From an uncultured Lachnospiraceae bacterium (lineage in GTDB: Bacteria > Bacillota > Clostridia > Lachnospirales > Lachnospiraceae): DNA of 21,823 nucleotides. How positions within the stretch are numbered: the stretch's first letter is position 1; each line of letters starts with the position of its first letter. The translations under genes and the position numbers were made by a program. The notes below the pieces were generated by a model that made no database searches, was not told the DNA's origin, and worked only from the letters and a program-made list of their open reading frames with translations. The stretch covers positions 184 through 22,006 of the forward strand of contig CAJTVD010000065.1 of NCBI GenBank assembly GCA_910579495.1, read 5' to 3'. Shown in pieces: positions 1-7,514 of this stretch.

Positions 1-62
1 ACTGGACATCTCAATTTTACCACAAACCAGTGAGGAGTTGTTTTATTTTGTGACAAAAAGAA

Positions 63-106
63 TCCCGTATTTATGCGGGTTCTGGCGTTTCGCAAACGCC
101 TATAAT
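63..106 (+). promoter_or_regulatory. Candidate promoter/operator region of the ABC-2 permease gene
   Basis: A TATAAT box lies at 101-106. The 17 bases before it (84-100) are an inverted repeat, GGCGTTT-cgc-AAACGCC, which fills the usual spacer between -35 and -10. No good -35 hexamer is placed 16-18 bp upstream. A second small hairpin (CCCGTA-TTTA-TGCGGG, about 64-79) lies just before. A regulated promoter with an operator in the spacer is an inference; the hairpins could also act in RNA if transcription enters from the left edge. Confidence 0.4.
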
Positions 107-135
107 GTGATTAAAGCGAAAGGAGAATCACAGTT

Positions 136-861
136 ATGAAAAAGACAATGAGCATTACATTACTGGAATCAGCAAAGCTATTGAGAAAAAGAGAGTTCTT
201 GTTAGGCCTGGCCATGGTATTTTTAATGGGGGGAGGGATGGTATACGGTGCATATATGTTCCCGGATAGTTTTGGGGTACACAATGTGATCGCATTTTTT
301 GGAAACTTTGCAAGTATTCTGATCATGTTTTTGGCGGCAAAGAGTTTAGGGGAAGAATTTGACCTGAAAACAGCCACCTTTGTTTTTACATCAAGAAGCA
401 GCAGGAGCCAGATCATCATGGCCAAAATTGTGAGTATAGCGCTTGTCAGCATGGTGGTTGGTTTATGTGGCGGAATTTTATATGACATTGCATGGGTTAT
501 CTGTAAACAGCCCTGGACAGCAGCTATGCTATTGGGGATTGTAGGAAAAGAGATCCTGATCTATATGATTTATGGCTTTGCCATAGGCGCAACGGCGCTT
601 ATGATCACATGTTTTCTTCATACAGCCATTACACCTTTTATTTATCTGGTTGTACTGTTTTGGGTAATGCCTGGCCTTTTACAGATGATTGGGCAGAAAA
701 TAACGGCACTGGGAAAGGTAATGGATTATGTGTTGTTTTGCCTGTCTGACCAATTCCTCATGTACCAGGATTGGAGTATCAAAAATATTGCAGTATTTAT
801 GGTCACAGGTATTGCTTTTTCAATCGCTGGCATGGCTGTTTTTCAGAAAAAAGACTTATAG
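136..861 (+). CDS. ABC-2 type permease (lantibiotic/bacitracin-export-like)
   Basis: A 241-residue integral membrane protein with about six hydrophobic segments (roughly residues 21-40, 50-68, 95-120, 138-160, 163-183 and 216-236) and no ATP-binding motif. The pattern after the second segment (EEFDLKTATFVFTSRSSRSQ, residues 73-92) is typical of ABC-2 permeases of the BcrB/lantibiotic-immunity kind, where a cytosolic loop meets the ATPase. An AAAGGAG ribosome site (119-125) precedes the ATG. The only ATPase of matching type in the window is at 2464-3333, beyond an oppositely oriented kinase gene, so pairing with it is an inference; a partner could also lie left of the window. The family usually exports or gives immunity to peptides, but the substrate cannot be read from sequence. 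Confidence 0.8.
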   Translation: MKKTMSITLLESAKLLRKREFLLGLAMVFLMGGGMVYGAYMFPDSFGVHNVIAFFGNFASILIMFLAAKSLGEEFDLKTATFVFTSRSSRSQIIMAKIVSIALVSMVVGLCGGILYDIAWVICKQPWTAAMLLGIVGKEILIYMIYGFAIGATALMITCFLHTAITPFIYLVVLFWVMPGLLQMIGQKITALGKVMDYVLFCLSDQFLMYQDWSIKNIAVFMVTGIAFSIAGMAVFQKKDL

Positions 862-890
862 GGCAGGGCATAACAAAGTGGATGATTGGC

Positions 891-920
891 ATAAAATGCG
901 TACTTCGGTACGCATTTTAT
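891..920. terminator. Bidirectional terminator between permease and sensor kinase genes
   Basis: A perfect 13-bp stem (891-903 with 908-920) closed by a TTCG tetraloop. The AT-rich ends of the arms supply T-runs in both directions. It ends the permease transcript on + and the convergent kinase transcript on -. The kinase stop codon (917-919) is inside the stem. Confidence 0.85.
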
Positions 921-2221
921 GATATTTGGACCTGCTGGATGAACAGGCCGTCTTTGATGGAAGTTTCGTGGTAAATATTGTCATAGCGGTTCAGGATCCC
1001 GGACACATTGTAAAGGCCAATGCCATGCCCGGCTCCCTTTGTAGTCACCCCTTTTTGATGCATCTGTGAGATAGAAAGCCCTTTATCGACGAACGTATTG
1101 GATATAATAAAGACGGTATCCTGCCCCATCTTGCCCAGATGGAAATTAATGGCCGGATGGGTTGTTTCTAGGGAAGCCTCAATGGCGTTATCCAGATAGA
1201 TCCCAAGCATCCTGGTGAGGTCAACAGGGTCCATGTGGATGGAACTGACCTCATCCGGGATATCAATATTCACTTCAATATCCTGGTTGACAGCTAAAAG
1301 CAGTTTGGTATATAAGATACTTTTCAGCTCCAATATCCTGATAGGCAATAAATTATTCAAAGCCCCATTCTTTTGCGTGAGGTTTTTCTGCATTGGCAGG
1401 ATATGCCCATAGAAGAAGGCGGCCAGTTCCTCATATTTTTTCTCGTCAATATAGGCAGCCAGGGAAGCCATGATATTGATGTAGTCATGCTTGAAGGAGC
1501 GCAGGCTGTCATATACCATTTCCAGGTTTTTAGTGTAATCATTTAAGTTTTCCAGATATTCCATCCTTTTCTGGGCCTCGAAATTTTTTCTGGTTGTGTG
1601 CAGCACAATAAAGACCATGATTATTGTAAACAGAAAATAAAGGACAAGGGAGGAAACCATCAAAAAGTATTCCTTGTGTGTGATCTCTATGTTATCGAAA
1701 AAAGAAGCCATGGTGAGGAGCATAGTTGCACAGAGGAAAAGGGTCAAAGCCAGCAAAGTGAGCAGTTTTTTGCCCATTTTTTCAAAAGTATCAATAAAAT
1801 ATCTGAAAAATATACGTCTGGCCAGATAAAGAATGGGGCAGGATGCCGCTATTGTACAGATGTCAAATATGGCCATAAGAAAATGATCAGCATTGAGTTC
1901 TTTAATGGTAAGGTCCCATAAGAGATTGGCGGGAAACATTAATATATTAATCGAAATACAGTTCACAATATAACCAAGCGGAATATAAAAAACAGAATAT
2001 GATTTTTTTGTGAATTTCACTAACAGGAAAGAATTTACCGCCAGTATAACAGATAACATGGGATAGAGGGTAAAATATATAAAAAAATAAAAAAGTACTA
2101 AAAAGGAGAAAAAGAAAATAAGGTACTTTTTTAAGGAAAGCTGTGGGTGGGCCAATATAAAAATATCACAGGCCATCATAAGCGACATAGATATAGAAGC
2201 AGTTAAATATAGTGTGTTCAT
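917..2221 (-). CDS. AgrC-like sensor histidine kinase (GHKL ATPase)
   Basis: A 434-residue kinase with an N-terminal membrane domain of about six helices (residues 1-210), a coiled linker, then the dimerisation and phosphotransfer helix. The H-box SFKHDYINIMASL (242-254) puts the phosphoacceptor at His245. The ATP-binding GHKL domain has the N-box LDNAIEA (343-349) and G-box KGAGHGIGLYNV (395-406). This layout is that of AgrC/ComD-type receptors for secreted peptides, which phosphorylate LytTR regulators; the LytTR regulator at 3502-4239 is the obvious partner. An AGGGAG ribosome site lies just upstream of the ATG, and a good promoter lies further upstream. No agrB or agrD gene is visible, so the signal may be an external peptide, perhaps the exporter's substrate (inference). 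Confidence 0.88.
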   Translation of the reverse strand: MNTLYLTASISMSLMMACDIFILAHPQLSLKKYLIFFFSFLVLFYFFIYFTLYPMLSVILAVNSFLLVKFTKKSYSVFYIPLGYIVNCISINILMFPANLLWDLTIKELNADHFLMAIFDICTIAASCPILYLARRIFFRYFIDTFEKMGKKLLTLLALTLFLCATMLLTMASFFDNIEITHKEYFLMVSSLVLYFLFTIIMVFIVLHTTRKNFEAQKRMEYLENLNDYTKNLEMVYDSLRSFKHDYINIMASLAAYIDEKKYEELAAFFYGHILPMQKNLTQKNGALNNLLPIRILELKSILYTKLLLAVNQDIEVNIDIPDEVSSIHMDPVDLTRMLGIYLDNAIEASLETTHPAINFHLGKMGQDTVFIISNTFVDKGLSISQMHQKGVTTKGAGHGIGLYNVSGILNRYDNIYHETSIKDGLFIQQVQIS

Positions 2222-2259
2222 AAAATACTCCCTAAAAGCCTTATCAGCAAAGCCAGCAC

Positions 2260-2304
2260 AAACCCAACGCCAAGACTCGTATAAAGAATCTTGGCGTTGG
2301 GTTT
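2260..2304. promoter_or_regulatory. Long inverted repeat at the start of the sensor-kinase transcript
   Basis: A perfect 16-bp inverted repeat: AAACCCAACGCCAAGA (2260-2275) pairs with 2289-2304, with a 13-nt loop. It begins immediately downstream of the predicted kinase -10 box, so it spans the predicted transcription start. It could be a dimeric operator site, a stem-loop at the 5' end of the mRNA, or a terminator for + strand read-through (the + side continues TTTATTATA). The first two fit the promoter position better. Confidence 0.65.
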
Positions 2305-2333
2305 ATTATACTTCATTAAGGGTAAATTGGCAA
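2305..2333 (-). promoter_or_regulatory. Sigma-A-type promoter of the sensor kinase gene
   Basis: Read on the minus strand: TTGCCA (2333-2328), a 17-bp spacer, TATAAT (2310-2305). Predicted start near 2298, giving a leader of about 75 nt before the ATG at 2221. Confidence 0.7.
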
Positions 2334-2463
2334 GAAAAACCCCATTTATGATTAAAAAACGGCCATTTGCGACAGAAAAGGTAAAACAGGGATCTTTGTT
2401 TTATAATAAAATCGTTAAGAAAAAAGAAACCTGGATCACAGGGCTAGGAGGAGAAGATCAAAA

Positions 2464-3333
2464 ATGAATGGTGTATTAAGGGTTAACAATGTCAGTAAAA
2501 GAGCAAAAGATTTTCAAATTTTAAATAAAGTTTCCTTTGAGCTTGGAAGTGGGGAGATCGTTGGGCTGATCGGGCCAAATGGGGCCGGGAAGACCAGTAT
2601 CATGAAAATCTTAGTGGGATTGACGAAAAATTATACCGGAGAAGTGGACTTAAGCGGTGTCAGGGATATTGGCTGCATGATCGAAACGCCTAATTTTTAC
2701 CCTTACAACACAGGATATCAGAATCTCATGTACTTTGCCGGGCTAAATGGCGTAGGAAAAAAGAAGGTAGGGGAATTGCTGGGACTGTTAGGGCTTACGG
2801 ATGCTGCGGATAAGAATGTCAAAGCATACTCCCTTGGCATGAGGCAGAGGCTGGGGATTGCCCAGGCTTTATTGAAGGATCCAGATGTTTTGGTATTGGA
2901 TGAACCTACCAATGGGCTGGATCCGGAAGGTATTTATGAAGTCCGTGAATATATCAGGAAAATCGCCGATGAAAAGAATATCACTGTATTAATCTCAAGC
3001 CATTTATTGGGGGAATTGGAAAAAATGTGTGACAGGGCGATCATAATCAAAAAAGGGGAAGTCATTCAGTTTATGGATCTCCACGATGAAAAGAAGGAGA
3101 AACAGATTACTTATGTAATGGAAAGCCTGGACCCAGAAGCAGCACAAAAAATCCTAAAGGAGAATGGATATGGTGTGGTTTCACAAAATGGGCAGGAGGT
3201 GCGGATCAGGATCAGTGCCAGTGAAAAGAATGATGTTGCCAAATTACTGATGTTACATAATGTGGTAATGACAGGGCTTTATGAGGCAAGCGAGACCCTG
3301 GAAGATACCTTCTTAGCGCTTATGAAGGACTAA
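2464..3333 (+). CDS. BcrA-like ABC transporter ATP-binding protein
   Basis: A 289-residue single-domain ABC ATPase. Visible motifs are Walker A GPNGAGKTS (37-45), signature YSLGMRQRLGIAQ (122-134), Walker B VLVLDEP (142-148) and the H-loop His at about 180. The Q-loop region reads IETPNFYP with Glu at 74, which is usual in the BcrA/lantibiotic-immunity subgroup rather than a defect. The C-terminal 80 residues are the family's variable regulatory end. A strong AGGAGG site lies 11 nt before the ATG. It would energise an ABC-2 permease; the nearest is at 136-861, separated by the inverted kinase gene. A TATAAT at 2402-2407 may be its -10, but no convincing -35 is seen. Confidence 0.88.
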   Translation: MNGVLRVNNVSKRAKDFQILNKVSFELGSGEIVGLIGPNGAGKTSIMKILVGLTKNYTGEVDLSGVRDIGCMIETPNFYPYNTGYQNLMYFAGLNGVGKKKVGELLGLLGLTDAADKNVKAYSLGMRQRLGIAQALLKDPDVLVLDEPTNGLDPEGIYEVREYIRKIADEKNITVLISSHLLGELEKMCDRAIIIKKGEVIQFMDLHDEKKEKQITYVMESLDPEAAQKILKENGYGVVSQNGQEVRIRISASEKNDVAKLLMLHNVVMTGLYEASETLEDTFLALMKD

Positions 3334-3350
3334 AGGATAATTGATAGTTG

Positions 3351-3403
3351 CCTGAAACGGGAGGGGCCATGTGGCTGCTTTCGTTTTGGCGGAATTCTTT
3401 TTT
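3351..3403 (+). terminator. Possible terminator after the ABC ATPase gene
   Basis: An imperfect hairpin (GCC-GAAACG near 3351 against CGTTTT-GGC near 3383-3390, with an inner GCCA/TGGC stem) is followed by TTCTTTTTT. The stem has mismatches, so this is weaker than the other terminators here. Confidence 0.4.
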
Positions 3404-3404
3404 A

Positions 3405-3432
3405 TTGACAAATCAAAGTCATTCCGTATAAT
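3405..3432 (+). promoter_or_regulatory. Sigma-A promoter of the LytTR regulator gene
   Basis: Perfect consensus hexamers: TTGACA (3405-3410), a 16-bp spacer, TATAAT (3427-3432). The regulator therefore has its own strong promoter and need not depend on the ATPase transcript. Confidence 0.85.
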
Positions 3433-3501
3433 ATCAAAACAGAAATGTCCCTGGCAGGGCCGGAAAGCTTTGCTTTCGCTATGGTAAGGAGAAAATGCAG
3501 T

Positions 3502-4239
3502 ATGTTAAAGATATATGTATGTGAAGATATAGAAGCAGAAAGGGATAAAATAAAGCAGGTGATCGAAAATATCGTCCTTATGGAAGACCTTGACATGGAA
3601 CTTAGCTGTGTTTCAGAAGATCCCCATAAGATCCTTGAAAAAGTGAAAGAGACACAGGAGGTTGGGATATATTTCCTGGATATTGCCCTGGGTACGGATA
3701 TGACAGGGCTGGCACTGGCACAGGAAATCAGGAAATATGACCCCAGAGGATTTATTATTTTTGTTACCACCCATTCGGAAATGAGTTACATGACTTTTAT
3801 TTACAAATTAGAGGCATTGGATTTCATTTTGAAGGATGCCCCTGAAGAATTGGGAAAAAGGGTATACGACTGCATTCTCAAGGCCAATCAAAGATTTATG
3901 TCAGTTAAGAATAAAGTACATGCAAATTTTTCTGTGAAAGTGAATGAAAAGGTATTTACGGTAGATTATGATGATATTCTCTTTTTTGAGACATCACCCA
4001 ATGTACATAAGATTATTTTGCATTGTAAAAACCGTCAGATGGAATTTTTGGGGAAAATCAAAGAGATTGAAAAAGAGGTAGACGGGCGGTTTTATCGCTG
4101 CCACCGGTCATTTTTGGTGAACAAGGACAATATCAGGGAAATTGATTTCCAGAATCGGGAAATCTACATGGCCAATGGGGATAAATGCCTGCTTTCCTCC
4201 CGGATGATGAAAGGGTTAAAAGAACCGGACAGTTTGTGA
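3502..4239 (+). CDS. LytTR-family response regulator
   Basis: A 245-residue two-domain regulator. The receiver domain (1-125) has the acidic pair Glu8/Asp9, the phosphoacceptor Asp60 in FLDIALG, Thr89/Thr90 and the conserved Lys111. The C-terminal LytTR DNA-binding domain (about 141-240) contains the typical FFETSPNVHKI and FYRCHRSFLVN blocks. The start at 3502 is chosen because AAGGAGA sits 9 nt upstream; the upstream in-frame Met at 3445 would lie about 13 nt after the -10 box and add 19 unrelated residues. It probably takes phosphate from the AgrC-like kinase at 917-2221 and controls the nearby ABC genes (inference from the usual pairing of these families). Confidence 0.9.
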   Translation: MLKIYVCEDIEAERDKIKQVIENIVLMEDLDMELSCVSEDPHKILEKVKETQEVGIYFLDIALGTDMTGLALAQEIRKYDPRGFIIFVTTHSEMSYMTFIYKLEALDFILKDAPEELGKRVYDCILKANQRFMSVKNKVHANFSVKVNEKVFTVDYDDILFFETSPNVHKIILHCKNRQMEFLGKIKEIEKEVDGRFYRCHRSFLVNKDNIREIDFQNREIYMANGDKCLLSSRMMKGLKEPDSL

Positions 4240-4318
4240 AATAAGAATAGACGGCAGGTTTCCGTTATAGTATACTGGATGAAGGAGAGTGTTTAGGCTA
4301 AGAAAGGAGCAGGATAGA

Positions 4319-4690
4319 ATGGCAATAGCAGGAGTTGGGAGAAATTTACCATATCAGCAAAAAGCCTGCCAGGATAATAAAAGCACAGACAGCAGTAGCT
4401 TTTTGGGAGAATTGTCGGGGGCTGTGAAACGGGCAGGGGTGAAAGAAGAGGATAAAACAGCAAGCAGTGAGATCCGCAGTAAAATACAGGAATTACAGGA
4501 AAAGATCCTGAAAGGGGAAACCCAGCAGAGCTTCCAGATTGGGGCAAGTTCCTTTACCATAAAGGAGTGGGAAAGGTTCCTTAATAGATTTGACGATACA
4601 GAAGAAGACGTTATGGAACAACTGAAAGAAGCCCGGGAAAAACAAAAAGAAGAGGCAAAACCAGATCCCGCGGGGGATACAGCAGTATAG
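4319..4690 (+). CDS. Small soluble protein of unknown function
   Basis: A 123-residue hydrophilic protein with no signal peptide or membrane segment. The start at 4319 has AAGGAG 9 nt upstream; a GTG at 4289 would be only 2 nt from another AAGGAG, so it is less likely. The sequence has a Ser/Lys-rich N-terminus, a helical stretch (SEIRSKIQELQEKILKG, 50-66), a central motif SFQIGASSFTIKEWERFL (71-88) and a charged, coiled-coil-like tail rich in Glu and Lys. I recall short clostridial proteins with a similar IG..SFT.KEW block, but cannot give a function. It stands alone between the response regulator and a strong terminator; a TATAGT/TATACT stretch at 4266-4276 may be its -10. Confidence 0.7.
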   Translation: MAIAGVGRNLPYQQKACQDNKSTDSSSFLGELSGAVKRAGVKEEDKTASSEIRSKIQELQEKILKGETQQSFQIGASSFTIKEWERFLNRFDDTEEDVMEQLKEAREKQKEEAKPDPAGDTAV

Positions 4691-4702
4691 GAATATGGCA
4701 AC

Positions 4703-4747
4703 GCAAAACCGGCATAACAGCCAATGGCTTGTTATGCCGGTTTTTGC
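4703..4747. terminator. Strong bidirectional terminator
   Basis: Stem AAAACCGGCATAACA (4705-4719) with 4730-4744, plus an inner GCC/GGC stem with an AAT loop. T-runs on both strands let it serve the small protein gene on + and the convergent phosphoesterase gene on -. Confidence 0.9.
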
Positions 4748-4768
4748 AGGATTAAATGTATTTAACAA

Positions 4769-5389
4769 TCAATAAATGTGTGCCTTGGGATCCTCATCAT
4801 CAAAGTCGATCACACATTTTTCATAGGCGTTGACCACATGGGTATCCATATACTTGTCGTACCGCTTATGTTTTCTGCCATAGGACATATGCACATGCCC
4901 GTGAAGGAAGTATTTCGGGCGGTATTTTTCCATCAATGTCCGGAAAACCCGAAAGCCTTGGTGGGGGAGGTCCCGCCCGTCGTTCAGTTCGTAAGCAGGG
5001 GAGTGGGAAACCAAAATGTCAAACCCCCGCTTCCTGAAAAGCTGGAACCACAGCTTTGCTACCCGCTGTTTCATCTGCCGTTCCGTGTACTGGTGGGGGC
5101 CTGGCTTGTAGCGCATGGAGCCGCCCAGGCCAAGAATCCGTACCCCCTCATGGACATAAATCTGGTCTTCGATGCAGATACATCCTTCCGGCGGGGTAGT
5201 CTCATATTTTCCATCGTGGTTTCCGTGGATATACAATACTGGCACTGTGGAAAGAGTTACCAGAAAGGAAAGGTAATGGGGATTTAAGTCGCCACAGGAA
5301 ATAATAAGGTCTATGCCTTCCAGTTTGCTTTTGTCAAAAAAATCCCACAGAGATTTGGACTCTTCATCCGCGATTGCCAGTATTTTCAT
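4769..5389 (-). CDS. Calcineurin-like metallophosphoesterase
   Basis: A 206-residue cytosolic protein of the metallophosphoesterase fold. Metal-site motifs appear in order: Asp8 (IADEES), GDLNP with Asp34, GNHDG with Asn57/His58, SHSP with His129, and HGHVH with His163/His165. The first motif is normally DxH; here the position of the His is Glu10, so one metal ligand is changed. The remaining set is intact, and the family hydrolyses phosphodiesters or phosphomonoesters with two metals; the substrate is unknown. It starts 7 nt after the stop of the BMP-like gene, and its likely ribosome site (AAGAAGG) lies inside that gene's last codons, so the two are probably translated from one mRNA. Confidence 0.85.
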   Translation of the reverse strand: MKILAIADEESKSLWDFFDKSKLEGIDLIISCGDLNPHYLSFLVTLSTVPVLYIHGNHDGKYETTPPEGCICIEDQIYVHEGVRILGLGGSMRYKPGPHQYTERQMKQRVAKLWFQLFRKRGFDILVSHSPAYELNDGRDLPHQGFRVFRTLMEKYRPKYFLHGHVHMSYGRKHKRYDKYMDTHVVNAYEKCVIDFDDEDPKAHIY

Positions 5390-5396
5390 ATGTAGC

Positions 5397-7307
5397 TTAA
5401 CCTTCTTTCTTCATTACTCCCTGCTGCCTGATCACAGGTGCAGCCTGTTCTGTCAGTTCCTCCTTTTTGGGAATGGAGCCGATAATGTTTTCTGCCAGCC
5501 AGTCCATGGTCATGATTTCCTCCGGGGTAAGGCTCCTGTCCGCCTCATTTACCACTGCCCCCGACTGGGAATATAAGATACCGGAAAAGGGGTTGAATTT
5601 TTCCGCGCTGATGGTTGCTTTTAAAAGCTCTACCAGCCTCTTGGTCCCGATTGGCAGGTGCTGGGAACAGATAACGTCAATGACCCCTGCAGACATTCCC
5701 CACCAGTAATTGATGGCCTTGGTGGAAGAGGGGTTGTCGTCATATTTCCAGGTGCCGTCCATAATTGTCCGGATTAACTGTTCATAAAATTTTCCCCAAT
5801 GGCAAAGCGGCATGGCCAGGTTCCTGGGATTCCCGTCCTTCATATGATATATCCCGAAAAACCGGCTGCTTTCCTCCGGGATCACCATATCCTTCCCGGA
5901 GATACAGGAGGATTTTGACTGCCGGATTTTTTCTTCGATGTCCACATCCTTCATAGTTGACCACTCCAGGTAGACTTTTGCCCTTGGGTTAATCATTTTT
6001 GCCCCTAAGGCAAAGGCGTTAATGTTGGCAATAGAGCCGTAAATAGGATAGTCAGCAATGTAAGTCAGTAGATTGTTTTCCGCCATGGCCCCGGCGATAG
6101 CACCCATCAGGAATTTCGCTTCATGGAGCCGGGAATAATAGGTGCGGATATAGCGGTGGGAGGTATTTAAGGAACAGCTAAGCACCCGCACATCAGGATT
6201 GGCAATGGCTGCCTTTACGCTGGAAGGCACAAAGGTGGGCGACGTTGTAAAAATCAGGTTACAGCCTTTGCTGACAGCATCCTCTATCAGGGAATCCGCA
6301 TTTTCCTGGGTCCCGTTTTCATAGCAGACGGTACTCAGTTCGTCAGGGAAGGTCTGCTCTAAGTAAAACCGCCCCAACTCATGGGAATAGGTCCATGCGG
6401 AAGTACCGGGGGTTTTTTCATAGATAAACGCAACCTTCAGCTTGGGCGAGCTCATGGGAAGAAGCCTGCTGAGCAAGGTTTTCTTCTCCTGGCTGGGATT
6501 CATCTTCAGCTCAATTTCCTGCCCTTCCTGGAGAATCTCAAATTCTTCCCAGCTCTTTATTAGCAGTTCTTTTAAATCATTGGTGGTTTTGTCCTCAATA
6601 GAATCATATCCATAAAGAGTGATAAAGGACAAAAAAGCATCCCCTGGCGTAATGCTTAACCGGCTCCCCCCGCGTGCCTTATACTCAGAGGTAAAACGGG
6701 TGTAAATAAAGCTGAATTTCAGCATGTCCTCACTTGTCCATTTTTCTCCGGGCTGTTTTCCGACTGCTTCCTGGAGCTTTGCAAAACTCCCCTCCCTGGA
6801 AAACCAAATATAATTTATGGGAGCCGCTTCATAAAATTCCAGGAATTCAAAATAAATTTTGTTTTCTTTTTCTTCCGTGCGTTTCGGCAGGATGCGGGTA
6901 ACGGTTCCAGGGATGGACACTACGCCGAAAAATTTCATGACACTGACCCGCTTATTTCCTTCCAGTACATAAAACTTATTCATGTACTCGTATGCCTTGA
7001 TGGGGTCACGGATGCCTTCCTGTATATGGTGGTCGCTTAAAGAAGACCACTTGTAGGCAAATTCTGTATCCTCCTGCAAAATGGGCATAAAGTTTGCGGA
7101 AAAGGAATTGCTCCTTCCGGCAGTTTTGGTTCCTGCGATCTGGTCTACAGGAATCTGCACCAGGCCAAGCGGGATTTCGCTGAAAGGCCCCTGGTCCTGT
7201 AAAATATCATCCAGGATCTGCAAGGTGGGGGGTTCTCCCCGGAGCAGGTGCGCCTGATAGTCTCTTTTTCCTAATTTAAAGGCTTTCGTATAATCTTCTC
7301 TTCCCAT
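5397..7307 (-). CDS. BMP-family sugar/nucleoside-binding protein with ParB-like N-terminal domain, no signal peptide
   Basis: A 636-residue protein. Residues about 45-135 look like a ParB/Srx-type domain (LVQIPVDQI, then AYEYMNKFYVLEGNKRVSVMKFFGV, where EGNKR is the ParB-like nucleotide-binding block). Residues 290-600 match the BMP/Med periplasmic-binding fold (KVAFIYEKTPGTSAWTYSHE, LIFTTSPTF, GAIAGAMAE, YWWGMSAGVIDV). There is no signal peptide or lipobox, unlike the true lipoprotein receptors of nucleoside ABC importers, so it is probably a cytosolic ligand-binding protein. The start at 7307 is preceded by AGGGGAT; an in-frame TTG at 7394 overlaps the -35 box and is excluded. It is cotranscribed with the phosphoesterase. 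Ligand and output are unknown; a nucleoside sensor is a guess. Confidence 0.75.
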   Translation of the reverse strand: MGREDYTKAFKLGKRDYQAHLLRGEPPTLQILDDILQDQGPFSEIPLGLVQIPVDQIAGTKTAGRSNSFSANFMPILQEDTEFAYKWSSLSDHHIQEGIRDPIKAYEYMNKFYVLEGNKRVSVMKFFGVVSIPGTVTRILPKRTEEKENKIYFEFLEFYEAAPINYIWFSREGSFAKLQEAVGKQPGEKWTSEDMLKFSFIYTRFTSEYKARGGSRLSITPGDAFLSFITLYGYDSIEDKTTNDLKELLIKSWEEFEILQEGQEIELKMNPSQEKKTLLSRLLPMSSPKLKVAFIYEKTPGTSAWTYSHELGRFYLEQTFPDELSTVCYENGTQENADSLIEDAVSKGCNLIFTTSPTFVPSSVKAAIANPDVRVLSCSLNTSHRYIRTYYSRLHEAKFLMGAIAGAMAENNLLTYIADYPIYGSIANINAFALGAKMINPRAKVYLEWSTMKDVDIEEKIRQSKSSCISGKDMVIPEESSRFFGIYHMKDGNPRNLAMPLCHWGKFYEQLIRTIMDGTWKYDDNPSSTKAINYWWGMSAGVIDVICSQHLPIGTKRLVELLKATISAEKFNPFSGILYSQSGAVVNEADRSLTPEEIMTMDWLAENIIGSIPKKEELTEQAAPVIRQQGVMKKEG

Positions 7308-7365
7308 AATTATCCCCTGTGTGTTAGTTGATCTTAAAGAAATAGCTGTTTTGGTTTCTGTTAAT

Positions 7366-7394
7366 ATTATAGGGAACAATGGGAAGAAATGCAA
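7366..7394 (-). promoter_or_regulatory. Sigma-A promoter of the BMP-like/phosphoesterase unit
   Basis: On the minus strand: TTGCAT (7394-7389), 17-bp spacer, TATAAT (7371-7366). The predicted start near 7359 gives a leader of about 50 nt before the ATG at 7307. Confidence 0.75.
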
Positions 7395-7474
7395 GGGGAA
7401 GAGATTCAGTTAAAGTGCATAAAAATGGATAAAAAAGAACGGTGAAAAATTTTTAAAAAATTTTGGAAATAATG

Positions 7475-7503
7475 TTGACAGAAGGGGAAAAAGAATGTAT
7501 ACT
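7475..7503 (+). promoter_or_regulatory. Promoter of tRNA-Leu
   Basis: TTGACA (7475-7480), 17-bp spacer, TATACT (7498-7503). The predicted start is only about 5 nt before the mature tRNA 5' end. Confidence 0.85.
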
Positions 7504-7514
7504 ACTAATTGTTC

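Noticed and set aside
1598..1921. 107-codon + strand frame inside the sensor kinase gene
   Set aside because: It lies opposite the membrane domain of a well-supported kinase and its product has no domain features.
2680..2700. Missing Q-loop Gln in the BcrA-like ATPase as a defect
   Set aside because: The Glu version (IETPNFY) is usual in the BcrA/lantibiotic-immunity subgroup.
3445..3501. Earlier start for the LytTR regulator at 3445
   Set aside because: It lies only about 13 nt after the -10 box, has no ribosome site, and adds residues before the normal receiver-domain start.
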